64,000 nt of DNA from Sarcophilus harrisii (GCF_902635505.1 NC_045432.1:9917275-9981274); one strand, 5' to 3'; positions 24,301 to 37,760 are shown, counted from the first letter of the stretch. Made by a program: numbers and translations. Notes: generated by a model not told the origin, from the sequence alone.

Positions 24301-24645
24301 TAAGACTGGGTTTTGCTGCTGTCAGCTATCAAGAAATAAATGAAAATTGGGACTTTCCTCCTAAGAAAGAAGCTGGAGGCCTCATAAAGTCTATTATCAC
24401 TGCTCAATCTTTTTCTTTATACCTCAGAGGCCCAAACAGTGGGGTAACATCAATGCACTATTTAGCAATTTCCTGTTCTTATCCTCAGGGAGGGAAGGTG
24501 GTCCCCTTTCTCAGTGTCCTAGTAATCCCATGAGCTGGGTTTAGTTGGCCATAGCTTAGGCAGGACCCAGGAATCATTGCACTGGTCACTCACAGTCCTG
24601 GGTCTACCTTACATGTGTTGGCTCCCTGTGTATCTCTTATGAGCA
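24301..24645. other. Downstream flank of the MRG15-like copy, no gene
   Basis: Possibly continues the segmental duplication with weak similarity to 52990-53270. No coding signal. Confidence 0.35.
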
Positions 24646-24646
24646 C

Positions 24647-24685
<39 letters not shown>
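24646..24685. repeat. (CA)n microsatellite
   Basis: About 20 pure CA units. Confidence 0.95.
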
Positions 24686-24688
<3 letters not shown>

Positions 24689-24889
24689 ATAGATTATCAA
24701 CAAGTCATATAAATTAACCTGAGAGTTGGATCATTCTCAAACTGCCACTACTACTAGTGCCTTTGAGAAATGGACAATGAGAAAAGCTCAACTCACTGAA
24801 CATCAACAGTGTTTGTAAAATAGGAGAGTCATGCTGAGACCATCTGCTTCCTGGGAATGCATGGAGGAAAAGATTTTGCAAAACTGAAA

Positions 24890-25090
24890 GTCTTATAGAA
24901 ATGGGAATTGTTGGGGAGACCAAAAGAGATAATTGCAAATTGCTTAGCACAATGACCGGCATATAGTAGGCACTTAAATGTATGTTTTCTTCCCTTCTGA
25001 ATGTCCACTATCAAGTCCTGTTTCTGAGACTCATTCTGGCTTAGATAAGTCACTTAACTTCTCTGTGCCCAAGTCAACTCCTGTGACTGT
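24890..25090 (+). mobile_element. MIR/L2-type 3' end fragment
   Basis: 'agcacaatgaccggcatata' followed by 'gtaggcacttaaatgt' is the typical tail shared by ancient mammalian L2/MIR elements. Confidence 0.55.
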
Positions 25091-25179
25091 AAATTACAGA
25101 CTAGGTGATTGTTAATTTGTTAGAGGCTGTTTGATTACTTTGAATTTACATGTTGATAGAATCACACTGTTAGACCAGT

Positions 25180-26310
25180 TTCACATCCCACCAAACAGGC
25201 TCTGGATTCTCTACCTGCCTTGAATTCCCAATTTTAGGCTATTTATCACATTTAAGTTCTCTTCCCTTTAACTCTCTATTAGACATCTTGAACTGAGTGT
25301 ACCATAGGCATCTCAAACTTAACAATCCAGAGATGAACTCATTTTATACTCCTCTTCCTGATTTCTTTGTTTCTCTCGAGGGTCTTACTATCCTTCCAAT
25401 CCCCAGAACTGAGTTCCAATCCTCTACTCATTTTCATTCACACCTATTGTTTCTACCTTCAAAACCTCTCTCATAGCTGTCCCAGTCTCTCCTCTGACAC
25501 TACCCCACTCTGGTTTAAATCATCATAGAAAACTTGGGAAGAGAGGGGAATTCTGCCTGCCTCAAATGTCTCCCCACTTCATTCCTTCCTGCATTTAGTC
25601 ACTAAAACTCATGTCTGATCATATCACTCTCCTAACCAATAAACTTCTGTGGTTCCCTATCCCTCCAAGATCAAAAACAAAATTCTCTGATTGATTTTTT
25701 TTAAATAACTTTTTATTGACAGAACCCATGCCAGGGTAATTTTTTACATTATCCTTTGCACTTACTTCTGTTCCAACTTTTCCCCTCCCTCCCTCCACCC
25801 CTCCCCAGATGGCAAACAGTTTTATACATGTTAAATAGGTTAGAGTATATCCTAGATACAATCTATGTGTGCAGAACCGAACAGTTCTCTTCTTGCTCAG
25901 GGAAAATTGGATTCAGAAGGTAGAAATAACCCAGGAAGAAAAACCAAAAAGCAAACAGTTTACATTCTTTTCCCAGTGTTCTTTCTTTGGGTATAGCTGC
26001 TTCTGTCCATCAGATTGATTTTTAAAGGCCTTCAAACCTGATCTCTTTTTCCCTTTCTAGATTTTTAAAATTATTATCTTTTTCACACACTTCTGCAGGA
26101 GGTTAATGTGGCCCTCTGAGTTTACCTCTCATTATCACTGGTGGTAGACAGCTCAGATATACATAGTTCTATGCAGGTTATCTCCAATACAAAATGAATT
26201 TTTGAAGGAAGAAACTTTTCTCTCTTTTTTGTCTTTCTTTGTATCCTTCTGGACTTAGCACAATGTCTAGCACATACTAGATGTTTAATAACTGCTTCGT
26301 GATTTAACTA
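25180..26310 (+). mobile_element. L2-like ancient LINE fragment interrupted by a young L1
   Basis: Text such as 'ctgatcatatcactctccta' and 'aacttctgtggttccctatc', then 'agcacaatgtctagcacata' near the end, matches the 3' part of mammalian L2-type elements. The two halves, 25180-25690 and 26024-26310, are separated by an L1. Confidence 0.55.
25688..26023 (-). mobile_element. 5'-truncated L1 3' end inserted in the L2-like element
   Basis: Antisense L1 3'UTR ('ttttattgacagaacccatg', 'cagaaccgaacagttctctt'). Imperfect 12-bp flanks, tgattgattttt (25688-25699) and agattgattttt (26012-26023), look like a target-site duplication. Confidence 0.8.
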
Positions 26311-26419
26311 GGCTGAACTTGTCTCTTCAGACATGGATTACTAGCATGGTTAAATAAAGAATTATTACAATGCGACAATTCTTTTTTCATCCATAGCCAT
26401 CAAATGCTATGATTCTGAT

Positions 26420-27465
26420 TTTTTTTTTAGTTGTTTATATCTTGTTTTTAACCTCACCAAAATTTTTCCTAGTATTCTTCATCCTCCTTCTTCCCAGAGA
26501 GACATCCCATTTAACAAAGATTATTTGGGGAGAAAAAAATAAAGAAAAGAAAAAGGTGGAGAAAAGTTTCAAAACAGAAAGGGTCAAAAAGTCTGAAAAT
26601 ATATCCAATGTAGCCCAATGTAAGTCCATGAGGTGTCTTCTCACATCCCTTCTTTGGTAAGATTCAATTTTGCTTATTTTTGGTGGTCCTTTATATTTGC
26701 ATTTTTTACAGTTGCGTGTGCTGTTTCTGGGCTCTGCTTTCTTCACTCATCAGTTCAAGTAGATCTTTACATATTTCTCTGTAAAGTCTGGACTAGCTCC
26801 CTGGAGGCTTCAGGAGCAGCCGGAGTCAGGATAAGTAAAAGTCCTTGGTCTTTACGGGGAGAAGTGAAGGAGACAAACTGCCACTAACCTCTCTCCTCCT
26901 TCCTCTGGAAAAGTGAATCTGGCTTCTCTCACCCCACGTTCTAATCTTTTGCCTCTCTGTATACCCCAAACACGGAGCCAGCACTGAACTGTGAGAAGGG
27001 CCATTTTTCCAAACATATGCTAATGGAGTCATTGTCAAATAGGTAATTAGCCTTAAGTGCTCAGTTATCTGATTAAAACATACCTTTTAAGGGTTTCAGC
27101 CCTTTACATTTCTCTATTCCTTTTTTTACACCACATTTACATTCCATGACATTCCTAAGTTTCTGGTCTGTAGCCATCTACCACAAAGAATGCTGCATTT
27201 AGGGAATTCTTTTCTATTTTTTGTTTTGCTTTTAAATGTGTATTCTATGTATATGAATAGATGTTTACATATGTTAATTGTTTAGAGAAGATTTTTTTCT
27301 AACTTGATCATGTCTCTTCTTAGATGCTTAAATTCTGTTTATGCAGAAGTTTTTTCGTATCCAGTAATTCAAATGATATATTTTCTCTTTTGTAATTTCT
27401 TCTATTCTTTCTTATGCTCTAGTTCTCCTGTAGTTTTTTTCTGATATAATCTCAAATATTAAGAT
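26420..27465 (-). mobile_element. Diverged L1 3' region
   Basis: Antisense L1-like 3'UTR debris ('catcctccttcttcccagag', then an A/G-rich stretch). No frame of significance: the 103-codon minus frame at 26435-26746 is Lys/Arg-rich, as L1 3'UTR frames commonly are. Confidence 0.5.
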
Positions 27466-27468
27466 GAC

Positions 27469-27607
27469 TTTTTTTTTTTTTTTTGCTGAGGCAACCTTGC
27501 CCAGGGTCACACAGCTAGGAAGTGTTAAGTGTTTGAGGTCAAAGTTGAACCTGGGTATTCCTGACTTCAGTGTGGTGCTCTATCCACTGTGCTACCTAGC
27601 TGCCCCT
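27469..27607 (-). mobile_element. Marsupial tRNA-headed SINE
   Basis: Poly-T at 27469-27484, then tail, core and head in antisense, ending 'gctacctagctgcccc'. It splits the surrounding L1 fragments. Confidence 0.9.
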
Positions 27608-27609
27608 CA

Positions 27610-28975
27610 AAGACAAATCATTTTAAAATGTATTGTATAATATGGTTAACTTGTTGGTTTAAGTCTAATTTTTGCCAGACTGTTTTCCAGTGTTTTCATC
27701 AGATTTTATCACGTAAAATTTATTTTCTAAATAATTTATGTTATGAATTTTAATTTCATTTATGATATTAATTTATGCTATTGAATCCTACAATTTTTAT
27801 TCTCCCTTGTTGAATCTCTTCCATTGATCTGTTTCTCTATTTTTTAATCAATATCAGACAGTTTTGAGGACTGCTGTTTTATAATGCTGCTTGAGGTCTG
27901 GAAATGTTATCTCTTCTTTATATTTACCTTTTTCAGTATTTGCCTGATATTCTGGATCTTTTGTTTCTCTAAATGAACCTTATTACTATTTTATCATGGT
28001 CTTTTTTATCATGAGTCCTTTGTTTTATTGATTAGTATGGCATTTAAAGGTAAATCTCTACTTTGGCACAGCACAGCCACAAAATGAATAATTCTTCAGT
28101 TAATTATGTTACTCTTTACCTTTAATAAGATATTTTAATTGAAATTCATAAAAATCTTTTGCATATTTCAGTAGATAGATCCTCAAATATTTTATTCATT
28201 TTGTAGTTATTTGGAATGAGATTTCCTTTATATTATTGCCTCTTGGATTTGGTTATTAAATGGAAATGCTACAGATTTTGTGGGTTTTCCATAACCTACA
28301 ACTTTACTGAAGCTATTAATTGGTCTCAGTTGGCATCTTTGCTGATTTCCAACAATTTCTAAGTAAATCATCATTCCATCAGCAAATAGTTTTAATAGTT
28401 TTTCTTTGTCTCTCTTTGTCTTTAATTGTTTTCCTTCTTTATTGCTATTGAGAGAATTTTTGTCATTGTATTAATGATTTCTTACATAAATCACAGCAAC
28501 ATCTTTGACGTGATTTTTAAAATTAGAATTGATATTCATTAATAATGATGGTGCTTTGTTTTATTGCTTCTGGGTTAGCTATTAGGATTCTATTTATCTC
28601 ACAAAATGAATCTGGTAGGGTGCTTTCTCAGTTTTAGAGACTAATTGTTCTTTTAAAATTTGGTAAAATTTTTCAGTGAATCCACCAGGACCAGGAGGTT
28701 TTTCATTTGGTATTTGCCTTGCAGCTGGTATTATTTCTTCTTCTGAGATTTAATTCTTTAAGACCTCTACCTTGAATATTTTATATCTTTGAAGAAATTC
28801 AAATTTTGCATCCACTTTCCTCGGTATACAATGGTTTGTATAATAGGTTCTGATAATTCTAATTGTGCTGTAATTTCCCCTTGTTCAGTCGCTATTTGGG
28901 ACTTTCTGCCCTCTTTTCATTTGATCCGATAAAGGTTTGTCAATTTTGTTCATCTTTCCAAAGAAACAACTTTTA
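27610..28975 (-). mobile_element. L1 ORF2 (reverse-transcriptase region) fragment
   Basis: Antisense L1 ORF2: 'tttgtgggttttccataacc', 'caccaggaccaggaggtttt' and 'gggttagctattaggattct' sit in the order expected of the reverse-transcriptase domain. Many stops. It is a different copy from the palindrome L1. Confidence 0.75.
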
Positions 28976-28984
28976 CTTCTGTTT

Positions 28985-29370
28985 AGCATTTCTACAGCTC
29001 TGAAATGTCTCTGGCATCCTTTCTATTCCTTGAACAAGGCATTAGCTCCCAGACTGGTGCTTTTTCAGTGCTTGCCTGTCCCTTCTCTCCGGAATATTAC
29101 CCCCAAATTCTTCCTGCCACCTGACTTCCTTCACATCTCAGCTCAATTCCAACCTTAGGCAAGAAGCTAATGTCTTCCTCTGATCCTACCACCATTAACA
29201 CTGGTTATAGAATATATGGACATAAATCTATGCATGTTACTTTCCCTATTACAAATGAATTTTTAAAGGTAGGATTTTTATTTTTTGCTTTTTTTGTACT
29301 CCCTGCAGTTAGCATAATCTCTGGCCCATGGTAGAAGCTTAATAAATTCTTTTTGAATTGACTTAACTAA
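28985..29370 (+). mobile_element. L2-like fragment
   Basis: 'attcttcctgccacctgact' and the ending 'tagcataatctctggcccat' followed by 'aataaattc' match an L2-type 3' end. Confidence 0.5.
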
Positions 29371-29603
29371 GCTTAACCTATCATTTTACATACTGTCTAT
29401 GTCTAGTAGCATAATTAACTAAAGAATTAGTGAGTAAACACTGAAAAAAACCTTTCTATTCATCCATTGATAGCTACCAAATTCCCTGATTCTAATTTGT
29501 AGTGTTTAAAGAAAAATAATTTTGATATTTTATTTTCATATCACCAAGTTTTCTTCCAGAATCTCTCTTCTTTCCTCCTCCCAGAGAGCAATTTCATATA
29601 GCA

Positions 29604-29680
29604 GGGAGAGATACAGAGACAGAGACAGAGTCAGAGACAGACAAAGATAGAGACAAAACCAGAGAAACACAGAGACAGAG

Positions 29681-29733
<53 letters not shown>
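29604..29733. repeat. (GA)n/(ACAGAG)n microsatellite
   Basis: Begins as irregular GACAGA units and becomes pure GA at about 29688-29733. The 79-codon Leu/Ser frame over it is only the repeat translated. Confidence 0.95.
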
Positions 29734-29736
<3 letters not shown>

Positions 29737-30781
29737 TAATGACTATATGGGAAAAGAAAATACATGCAGCGTGTACCACCTCTTTCTTGATCTCCCACTG
29801 CTGGAGAGGAATGAGATCAGAGCACCTGTTCACATATCTTTTCTGAGGGGAATACTTATTCTCTGTAATCTGGCTATATTTTCTTTGGAATGTTTTGTTT
29901 TGGAATACATTTTTTCGTAGTCATGTTGAATAGTGTTTTCTTGGCTCGGCTTTCTTTATTCTGCATCAATTTTTGTTGGTCTTTCCTTGGTTTTGCCCAG
30001 TTCCTATTTTACCCTGTTATATGCCACAACATTACCATATCACAATTAGCTTAATTAATCCCAATTCATGGGCAATTGCTTTTGTTCCTGTCCTTTGCTA
30101 CCACAAAAGTGCTGTCTTTATAGAATTCTTTTATGTTTTACACTGCACTTAAATTTGTATTCATTTGTTAGGTGGGTTAGTGCTTTCCCATTCTTTATTG
30201 AAATAGTATTGTATTTTTCCAAATACATGTAAAGATAGTTTTCAACATTCATTTTTGTAAGATTTGGCGCTCCAAATTTTCTGCCTCGCTCTTTTACCTC
30301 CCCTCCCAAGACAGCAAACAATTTGATATACATTAAATATGTGCAATTCTTTTAATGGACTCAATTTTTATACTTTACATATATATCTAAATATATACAT
30401 ATCTGCATACACACACTATATTTTGGTACATAAAGGAATTTTCTTCTTTGTGATCTCCTTGGGGTAGAAACCTAGTACTGGACTCTCTGGATCACACAAT
30501 ATAGGCATTTTAGCTACTTTATTTACATACTTTCAAATTACTTTTCAGAATTTTTGTGCTGATTCAACATTCCATCCACCAATGGTGTGTCTTCCCACAA
30601 TCCCTCAACACTGATTCACTCTTCCCATAATTCATCATCTTTGAGAATTTGCAAAATCTGGGATAAAACATTACAATTGATTTAGTTACTATTGCTCTCA
30701 TTTCTGGGAATTTGGAACATGCTTTCCTGGGGCCATTAATAGTTTGCACCTGTTCTTTGAGAATTGCTCATATCCTTTGAC
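29734..30781 (-). mobile_element. L1 3' region in antisense
   Basis: A diverged L1 piece up to about 30180, then at 30190 the 3' end of the L1 that forms segment A ('attgtatttttccaaataca'). 30295 onward repeats position 1 onward almost base for base. Confidence 0.7.
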
Positions 30782-33015
30782 GACTCTTGAGGAATTCTTT
30801 TTGGTCATAGGTAGAAAGACAAATGGATACACACATCTATACATGTACAGGTACATAAATCCACATGTACATTTACATACATATACAGATTAGTACCTGC
30901 AAGTTTAAATAGTAGATGTATTTTGATAAAACCATCTAATTAGAAAAATTCATATAAGATTTTTTCTTTGTGATCACTTCCTTTCTATGATAGAGAATGT
31001 TTCAATGATTTATTCAATTTTTCAGTTTCCTATCATCAAAGTTATCTAGTATATAGCCTAAAGGGCTTTATAATTCTCTCTCTTGTTGGATGAATAACGT
31101 TCTACTTCCAGCTGAGATAAATATTAAGTTTTTCTCTTCTAATATTTTTATGATATGATCTTTAATATTAGGTTATATATTCATTTAGAACTGATTGTGG
31201 GATGTGGCATAAATTCTGACAGACTGCATTCCAATTTTTCCAGCGGTTTTTTTTCATTAAAAGGAGTTATTTTCCAAGTAATTTTTGTTCTAATTTATCC
31301 AACACTGTTATTGAGTTCATTGTTTCATTTTTGCCTTATCTGATCTCTTCCATTCACTTCTTCTTATTTTTTAACCAGTTTCAGATGGAGAATGAGTGCT
31401 GCTTTGAAGTAGTGTTTCCTTTTTATTCTTACCTTTTCTCATTATTCATTGATATTCTAGCTCTTTTAGTTTCACCAAAGAAAATCTTTTAAAAATCAAG
31501 TTCTACAATGTCTTTTTTGACATATTGATTGGCATGGTATTTAAACTGTAAATTTGTTTGGTAGTATCACTTTCTTATCACATTGGAACAGCCTAGTCAA
31601 GACAGGAAATACTCTTGTAGCTATTGAGGCAATTTTAAAAATGGAATCTACCCTAGATCTTTTGTTTCAGTACATCGATGCCCTAATATTTTGTGCATAT
31701 TGTAGGTATTTGGAATAAGACTTTCTTCCTATTATTGCCTCTTAAATTTTGGGTTGTTAAAAGAAATGTTGATTTTGTGGGTTTATTTCATAGCTGAAAG
31801 CCTTTATCTTCATAAAGATGGAAGGTTTAATTGTCAGTGTTTTGCTGATTCCTTAGATTTCTAAGAGTTGTTTTGTCTTTTTTGATTCTCTTTGTCTTTA
31901 GTTTCTTTTTTCTTTCCTTATTGTTACTGATAGCTTTTCTAGAGTTACATTAAATAATGATAGATGAATCCCTGCAGTTTATTGGATGGGATTTTATTGA
32001 AGCATTTGAATTGCTGTTCACTAATAATATTGATGTCTCATCCTCCTTGGCTTTATTCTTTCCTGTTTTAGTTATTAGGACTCTATTAAGCAGTTCAACA
32101 ACAATTCTGGAGGGTGCTTTTCTTCTCATTTTGGGAATAATTTAGGAAATGAGGGTGTAATTGTTCTTTAAAGGCTGCTCAGATTCTGCTAAATAAGCCC
32201 TTAAGATGAGGAGAGATTCTACACAAACTGTTTTCTCTTCTGAGCTTGAGTTCTTTTGGACTCTCTTTGGTCTTCTGTTAGTCTGGGTATTTTGTATTTG
32301 AAAAGGAATTGCTTGGTTGGTTGTGTGTGTGGTGTGTGTGTGTGTGTGTGTGTGTTCCATTTTGTTGGCATATCAAATGTGTATTAAGAAATTTGATCAT
32401 TCTTTTCTTTCTTTAAATTTTGTTGTGCTTTCCTTTGTTCATTTGTCTTTGGTGGACTGTTTCCTATTTTTTTTCTGTAGCTTGGCCCAGGATACTATCT
32501 AAACAATTGTTTTTAGTTTTGTTGAGCACTTCAGGAGGCTCTTCATTTCCTGTTGTCTGTTTTTCTTTTAATTTCAGTATCTTCTTTGGTGCTTATTGTG
32601 GGCCTTTCATTTGTTGACTTTCTAATTTATGTTGATTCCTGTTCAATTCCTTAACCCCCCATTTTCCTTTTTTTTGTAAAGTTATATTTCTAGGCTTGGA
32701 TTTGCCTTGATGAATAAGTTTTATCTGCATTATGGTATGCTGTTTCATTATTATCTTTTAAGGATACTTTTAATTTTTAGAAATTTATTTTTTTCTCAAT
32801 AAGTATTTTATTTCTCCAAATACATGTAAAATAGTTTTCAACATTCAGTTTTGTAAGACTTTGTATTCCAAAGTTTTCTCCCTCCATTACTTCCCCCTCC
32901 CCAAGACTGTAAGCAATCTGATATAAATTAAATATGTGCAATCCTTTTAAACGTATTTCTGTATTTTACGTTCCACATAATTTTGTAAAGAAATTTTCTT
33001 TGATTTACTCAACAA
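30295..33015. repeat. Segment A, direct copy of 1-2865
   Basis: Near-identical to 1-2865 for about 600 bases; after about 30900 it keeps high substitution identity but shows many one- to three-base deletions. From 30782 on it is also the inner end of the right palindrome arm. It consists of antisense L1 3' sequence. Confidence 0.9.
32320..32354. repeat. (GT)n microsatellite
   Basis: Third copy of the tract at 2100-2136, shorter and interrupted. Confidence 0.9.
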
Positions 33016-34002
33016 TTCTTCATGTGGGTCTGTGTCTTTTGTGCCTCCTTAATTCATTAGATAAGCACTAGCTCTATTATCATTTAATTTCTTAAGATGT
33101 AAGTTAATCAATACAAGATGAAAAATCAAAAACTAAATATTAAAACATCTAAAGGTAGCATTCTTAAAACCGAAATTTGAAAACCTTTTAAAATAAAATT
33201 TTCTACAAAAATTGACTCAATTTGCAAATATTTAGAACTCCAAATTTGAACAACTTGAATTCAATTAATTTCCAAATCAATTCCCCATTCAATTCCACTG
33301 AATTCCCCATAGGAGGAGTAGAGAAATGATAAAACCTAATGCTCATATGAAAACCATAGACAAGGAAATGATTTTTGGAAGATGACCTGGAACATACAAA
33401 GGAACTCATTTAAAAATGGCTAATTTTGCTTGAACATTTCAAGGGCCTTATCATGTTCCTGAATATATAATTATAAACAGGAATATGACAAAGTTGAATA
33501 TTTATTTACTTAGTTGTTTGGGATACAGAAATGACTATCCTCAGACTGAAAACAGCAGGAAGTGCTAAAGTTTTGCCACAACAGGTTCACTATATTAAAA
33601 AAGAAATTACAGTTTAACTTGGTTAGAAAGATTTCTTATGAAAGAAGGAAGCAGCTTGGAACCTCTATAGCAGAGTCAGTGATGGCCTCCAGGCTTAAAC
33701 TTAAGGCACAGAATGACAACAGTATAACAGAATAGAGCATCCTCAGGTCCATTTCATTTCAGGTGATGGCAGGATACCACAGCCAGCCTCAGAATTAACC
33801 AGGTGGGAAAATGTGTTAATTGGGAAACTGAATCAAGAGGCTTTAGACCAAGGAACCCTCCTAGCATTTTCCCCAGGACAAGATATCCACTGCCCATCCA
33901 TCAAGACTTCACTGTTGGCATTTTCCTGAAGGGGAAAACATTGGCTCAAGAACACACCAAACCTGAAAATGAAGTGGGAAAAACCAATTAGATATACTGA
34001 TA

Positions 34003-34016
34003 CAAAGTCATAAGTC
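34003..34016. other. Empty L1 target site (partner of 10103-10716)
   Basis: Contains a single 'caaagtcata', the reverse complement of the left-arm target site without L1 or duplication. Confidence 0.8.
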
Positions 34017-34563
34017 CTGGATGAATTAAATGACTTGGCTATTCTCAGAAAGACAAAATGATCCATGACTATTCTGGAAAGACTTATCAAATCTATCCAT
34101 ACTAGAGAAAAGAAATGATTTGTCTAAACAAATTGATCACATCCTCTCCCTCTCCTCTCTCTCTCTCTCTCTAGCTTTTGCTTCAGAGTTTTTAGGGTGG
34201 GCAATCTGTTTCTTTAATAACATGACTTTTATGGATGTTTTTGATAACTCTTCCATGTTCTCATTTAATTTCGGATCTAAGAAACCTTGTTGAGGGTTGG
34301 GAGTAGGGAAAGTAGAATTGGAATTCAAAAGTTTTTAAAATGTTTAAAATGTTTTAAATGTAACCTTAGGAGATGGGAAGTAAAAGGATTTACCTCAAAA
34401 GACAATCTTATTAATCAGTATAGACACAGATATAATTATACCAAAATTTGTTTTAATAAATTAGTAACAAACAAAAGGAGTCCTTTTAAAAATCCAACAA
34501 AGATTTAAACAAGTCTTTCCTGTGGAGATTATTCTCAATACGCTTAAATTCAACGATGTACAA

Positions 34564-35057
34564 AGTCATTAGAATTTATTTATTTTTATTTGCCTTTTAT
34601 TTACGGATAATACTTGGGTAACTTTACAACATTAATAATTTGCCAAACCTATTGTTTCCTTCTTTTCCCTCTCCCCCACCCACCCCTCCCCAAGATGGCA
34701 GGGATGACCAGAGATGTTAAATATTTAAATATAATTGATACAATAAGTATACCTGACAAAACGTTATTTTGTGTAGAAAATCAGATTGAAAATTGTACAA
34801 TTATTGTGAAAAATAAAAATGGGTGTGCATAAATATAGGTTGGAATTCAAACCCTAATTTTTTAGTCATCTCCCAGAGTTCTTTCTGGCATAAACTTATT
34901 TCAGCTCATTACTGCCCATTAAAATATTTTTGATCCGTTGCTGAGGATGGCCAGGTCCATCAGAGCTGGTCATCATACAGTATTGTTGTTGAAGTATATA
35001 ATGATCTCCTGGTCCTGCTCATTTCACTCAGCATCAGTTCGCAGTCATTAGAATTTA
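34564..35057 (-). mobile_element. 5'-truncated L1, right-arm specific, with target-site duplication
   Basis: Antisense L1 3' end of the same young subfamily as 7192 and 10118, with many small deletions. The 15-bp repeat agtcattagaattta flanks it at 34564-34578 and 35043-35057. The left arm has the intact single site at 9388-9402. Confidence 0.9.
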
Positions 35058-35439
35058 ATGAATTAATCGTATTCTATAAATTCACAAAGATCATGGATAT
35101 AGGATATTATTATTAACTCATTTAAAGCAAATCTATTTCTAAGACCGAAGTATGAGAAGATTAAGGTGGTTAAAGGTATAACTTCATTACTCCAAGTATA
35201 ACTCCACAATTACAAGTTAGCATATAATTAAATTCTGTACCACAAATAGACATTAAATTTCCCCTCCATTTGAGGATGATTGGGGATGGGGATCCATTTC
35301 AAATAAACAAACAAGTTTTCCACAGGACTGAAAGTTCTTCTGACTTTGCCCTCACAAATATTTTTAAAATCACAATTCTCTGGAAACTGTCATCCACATT
35401 CTGAAAGAAAACGATTGAAATTGAATGTGGCTCAAAACA

Positions 35440-36115
35440 TAGTATTTTCACCTTTTTGGTTGTGCTTTTTCTTTCTCATTTTTTCCCTTTTCACCTGATT
35501 TCTTTTTCTTTTTAAATAATACCCTTTTGTTTTCAAAATACATGCGAAATAATTTCATTTCATTCAAACTTATGTTCCCAATTCTTCTCCCCTTCTCCAC
35601 TCCCTCCCTAGACAGCAAGTAATCCGATATATATATAGAACATTGCAATTTTTCTCCATGATTTCACCATTATCATACTGCACAAAAAAATCGATCAAAA
35701 GGAAAAATTGAAAAACCACGAGGAAACAACAACAAAAAGGTGAACATCCCGTTGTGGGCCAATTCAGTCCCCATTGTCTTCTCTCAGATGGGATTCTCTC
35801 TCCATCACAAATCTATTGGAATTGGCCCAGATCACCTCATTGTTGAAAAGAGCCACTCCATCAGAGTTGTTGACCTGATTTTTCTTGCACAGCATGACGA
35901 ATATGTAAATAGTTTAGGGAATTGCACATTAAACATTAAAACATTAAACATTGAACACAAATAAATTCTATCAGGTTTCTTACTGTTTTGTGGAGAGGAG
36001 AGGTGAAAGAGGGCAAAATTGGGAACACAAAGGTTTTGTAGAGGTGAATGTTGAAGACTATCTTTGCATGTATTTAGAAAAATAAAATACTAGAAATGTG
36101 AAAAATAAAATAAAA
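35440..36115. mobile_element. Back-to-back L1 3' ends (mirror of 8285-9095)
   Basis: Same inverted pair of L1 ends as in the left arm, in reverse order. Confidence 0.65.
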
Positions 36116-36550
36116 AAATCAAATCTCATAGGTTGAAAAGATATTACAACACAATTTCATCAGAGTTTCAATAGCCAAAAGTAAATATGGTAACCAACCT
36201 TTTAAAAATTGAAAACAAAGGTAACAGGAATTTATTTGTATCACTTTTAAAACAATTGAATCTATAATAATTTAATCCAAAAGAATCAAGACTTTAATTT
36301 TCACAATAGGTCTAACACCGTGATTTAGCAAATTCATGTTGGGTTTATATTTATTTACAGTACAAATTGGTAAACTGAGCTAACTTGTTTTAAGATCATG
36401 CAATCAACAAGTTTTAGAACCGCATTTTTAATACTTTGTTTGATGTCAAAGTGGAACAAATCCTGACTCATCACAAACATCTTATTAGAAGAACACATTT
36501 TAATTTAAGATGAAACCAGAATGAATTTAATTATATCTGGATCTATTTTC

Positions 36551-36564
36551 AAAGGTATCACCTG
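36551..36564. other. Empty L1 target site (partner of 7176-7836)
   Basis: 'aaaggtatcacctg' is the reverse complement of the left-arm site, present once and uninterrupted. Confidence 0.8.
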
Positions 36565-37574
36565 ACTCAATATATAATTTAATAACATACCTAGTTGTTA
36601 AAATGACTTGATAAAGCCTTATTCTCAATAGAATGCAATAATGCAATAAGGTAAAGTGACTCTGACATATTTATAACAATTATGCTTTGTTAAATTATGA
36701 GTTAAATTTTTTACCCTAAAAATGGCGGCACAAAAACTTTTAAGATGCTTTTACGTTATAAAAATCTGTAACAGCTTACAAAATTTGGTCTATTCAATAA
36801 GAATTAAATTTTTTTATAATAATATTTTATTTCCTCCTTAACTGTGTGTTAAAACAATCATACACAGAAGAAACAGAATTTTTCTAAATAAAGATCATGT
36901 ATATTTTAAATTGCTTTCTTAATAATAAGCTTTTTAAGGAAAGAAGCAAGTGATTTTAAGGGTCAAACACAAATCTACTACAAAAATGGGCATGAATCTC
37001 ATAATCCATCAAATTTCTTTCAAAAGATACGAATAGGAAAAAGAAATGTCTAAATTGATCTGCCTTAAACTTTAATTCATAAGAATTTCCAAATATCTAA
37101 CTAGATTTTCTAATCAAATCCTATAAGCTTTCTGGTTGTTCTTTGGCTCACAAAACTTTTTCCTTTTCATGATCAGGAAAGAGTTAACATGTAAAATAGA
37201 GGCTTTGATTTTTTAACTCCTTAAAAACTTTCTTAATCAGAAAAAGACCTTTCCTGGCTGTTACACAATAAATGTTTTTGATGAAGTGTTGTATTCAAGC
37301 AAATTCTAAAGAATGAACTTAGAGCAAACTTGTGGAGTATTTCAGAATTTATACAAATATTTAAACCAAAATTGGAATCGGATCAAGAGACTTAAAACTA
37401 AATAAAGTAAAGTCTAAAGATACAGACAGTAGATCTACCAGGAAGGTGTTTTCCTTCAACCAGTGGACACAATTATAGACATCCTTGATGATCCTTGGAA
37501 CACAAATTGGACACAAAAAGACACACAAAAAATCTGTATCTAGAGGCCCCAATATCTCCTTACTAACTATTTGT

Positions 37575-37760
37575 CCTTCTTTCTCAAAGAGGACCATGAC
37601 TTCAGAGAGAGGATGCCATGACAAGCCTGTAAATTTGATTTAAGTGAAGGAGGGCTGAGAAAGGTCCTGCCTCATTTTCCCCTCAGGACCATCTGGTCCA
37701 GTCAGTACAAGGGGTCAGGATTTGAGCTGATTCCCTGATGAGTTTAGTCCCTTCTAAAAG
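37575..37760 (-). mobile_element. Unnamed marsupial interspersed repeat (mirror of 5870-6085)
   Basis: Right-arm copy of the repeat also seen at 18893-19225; small deletions relative to the left arm. Confidence 0.6.

Larger units (their letters stand above)
14048..30781. other. Spacer of the palindrome
   Basis: Sequence between the two arms. It is not repeated in the arms and holds the decayed MRG15-like copy, SINEs, an LTR or two, an L2-like element with a nested L1, and a separate antisense L1 ORF2 fragment. Its inner right end (30190-30781) is the L1 3' end that also occurs at 1-500. Confidence 0.85.
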
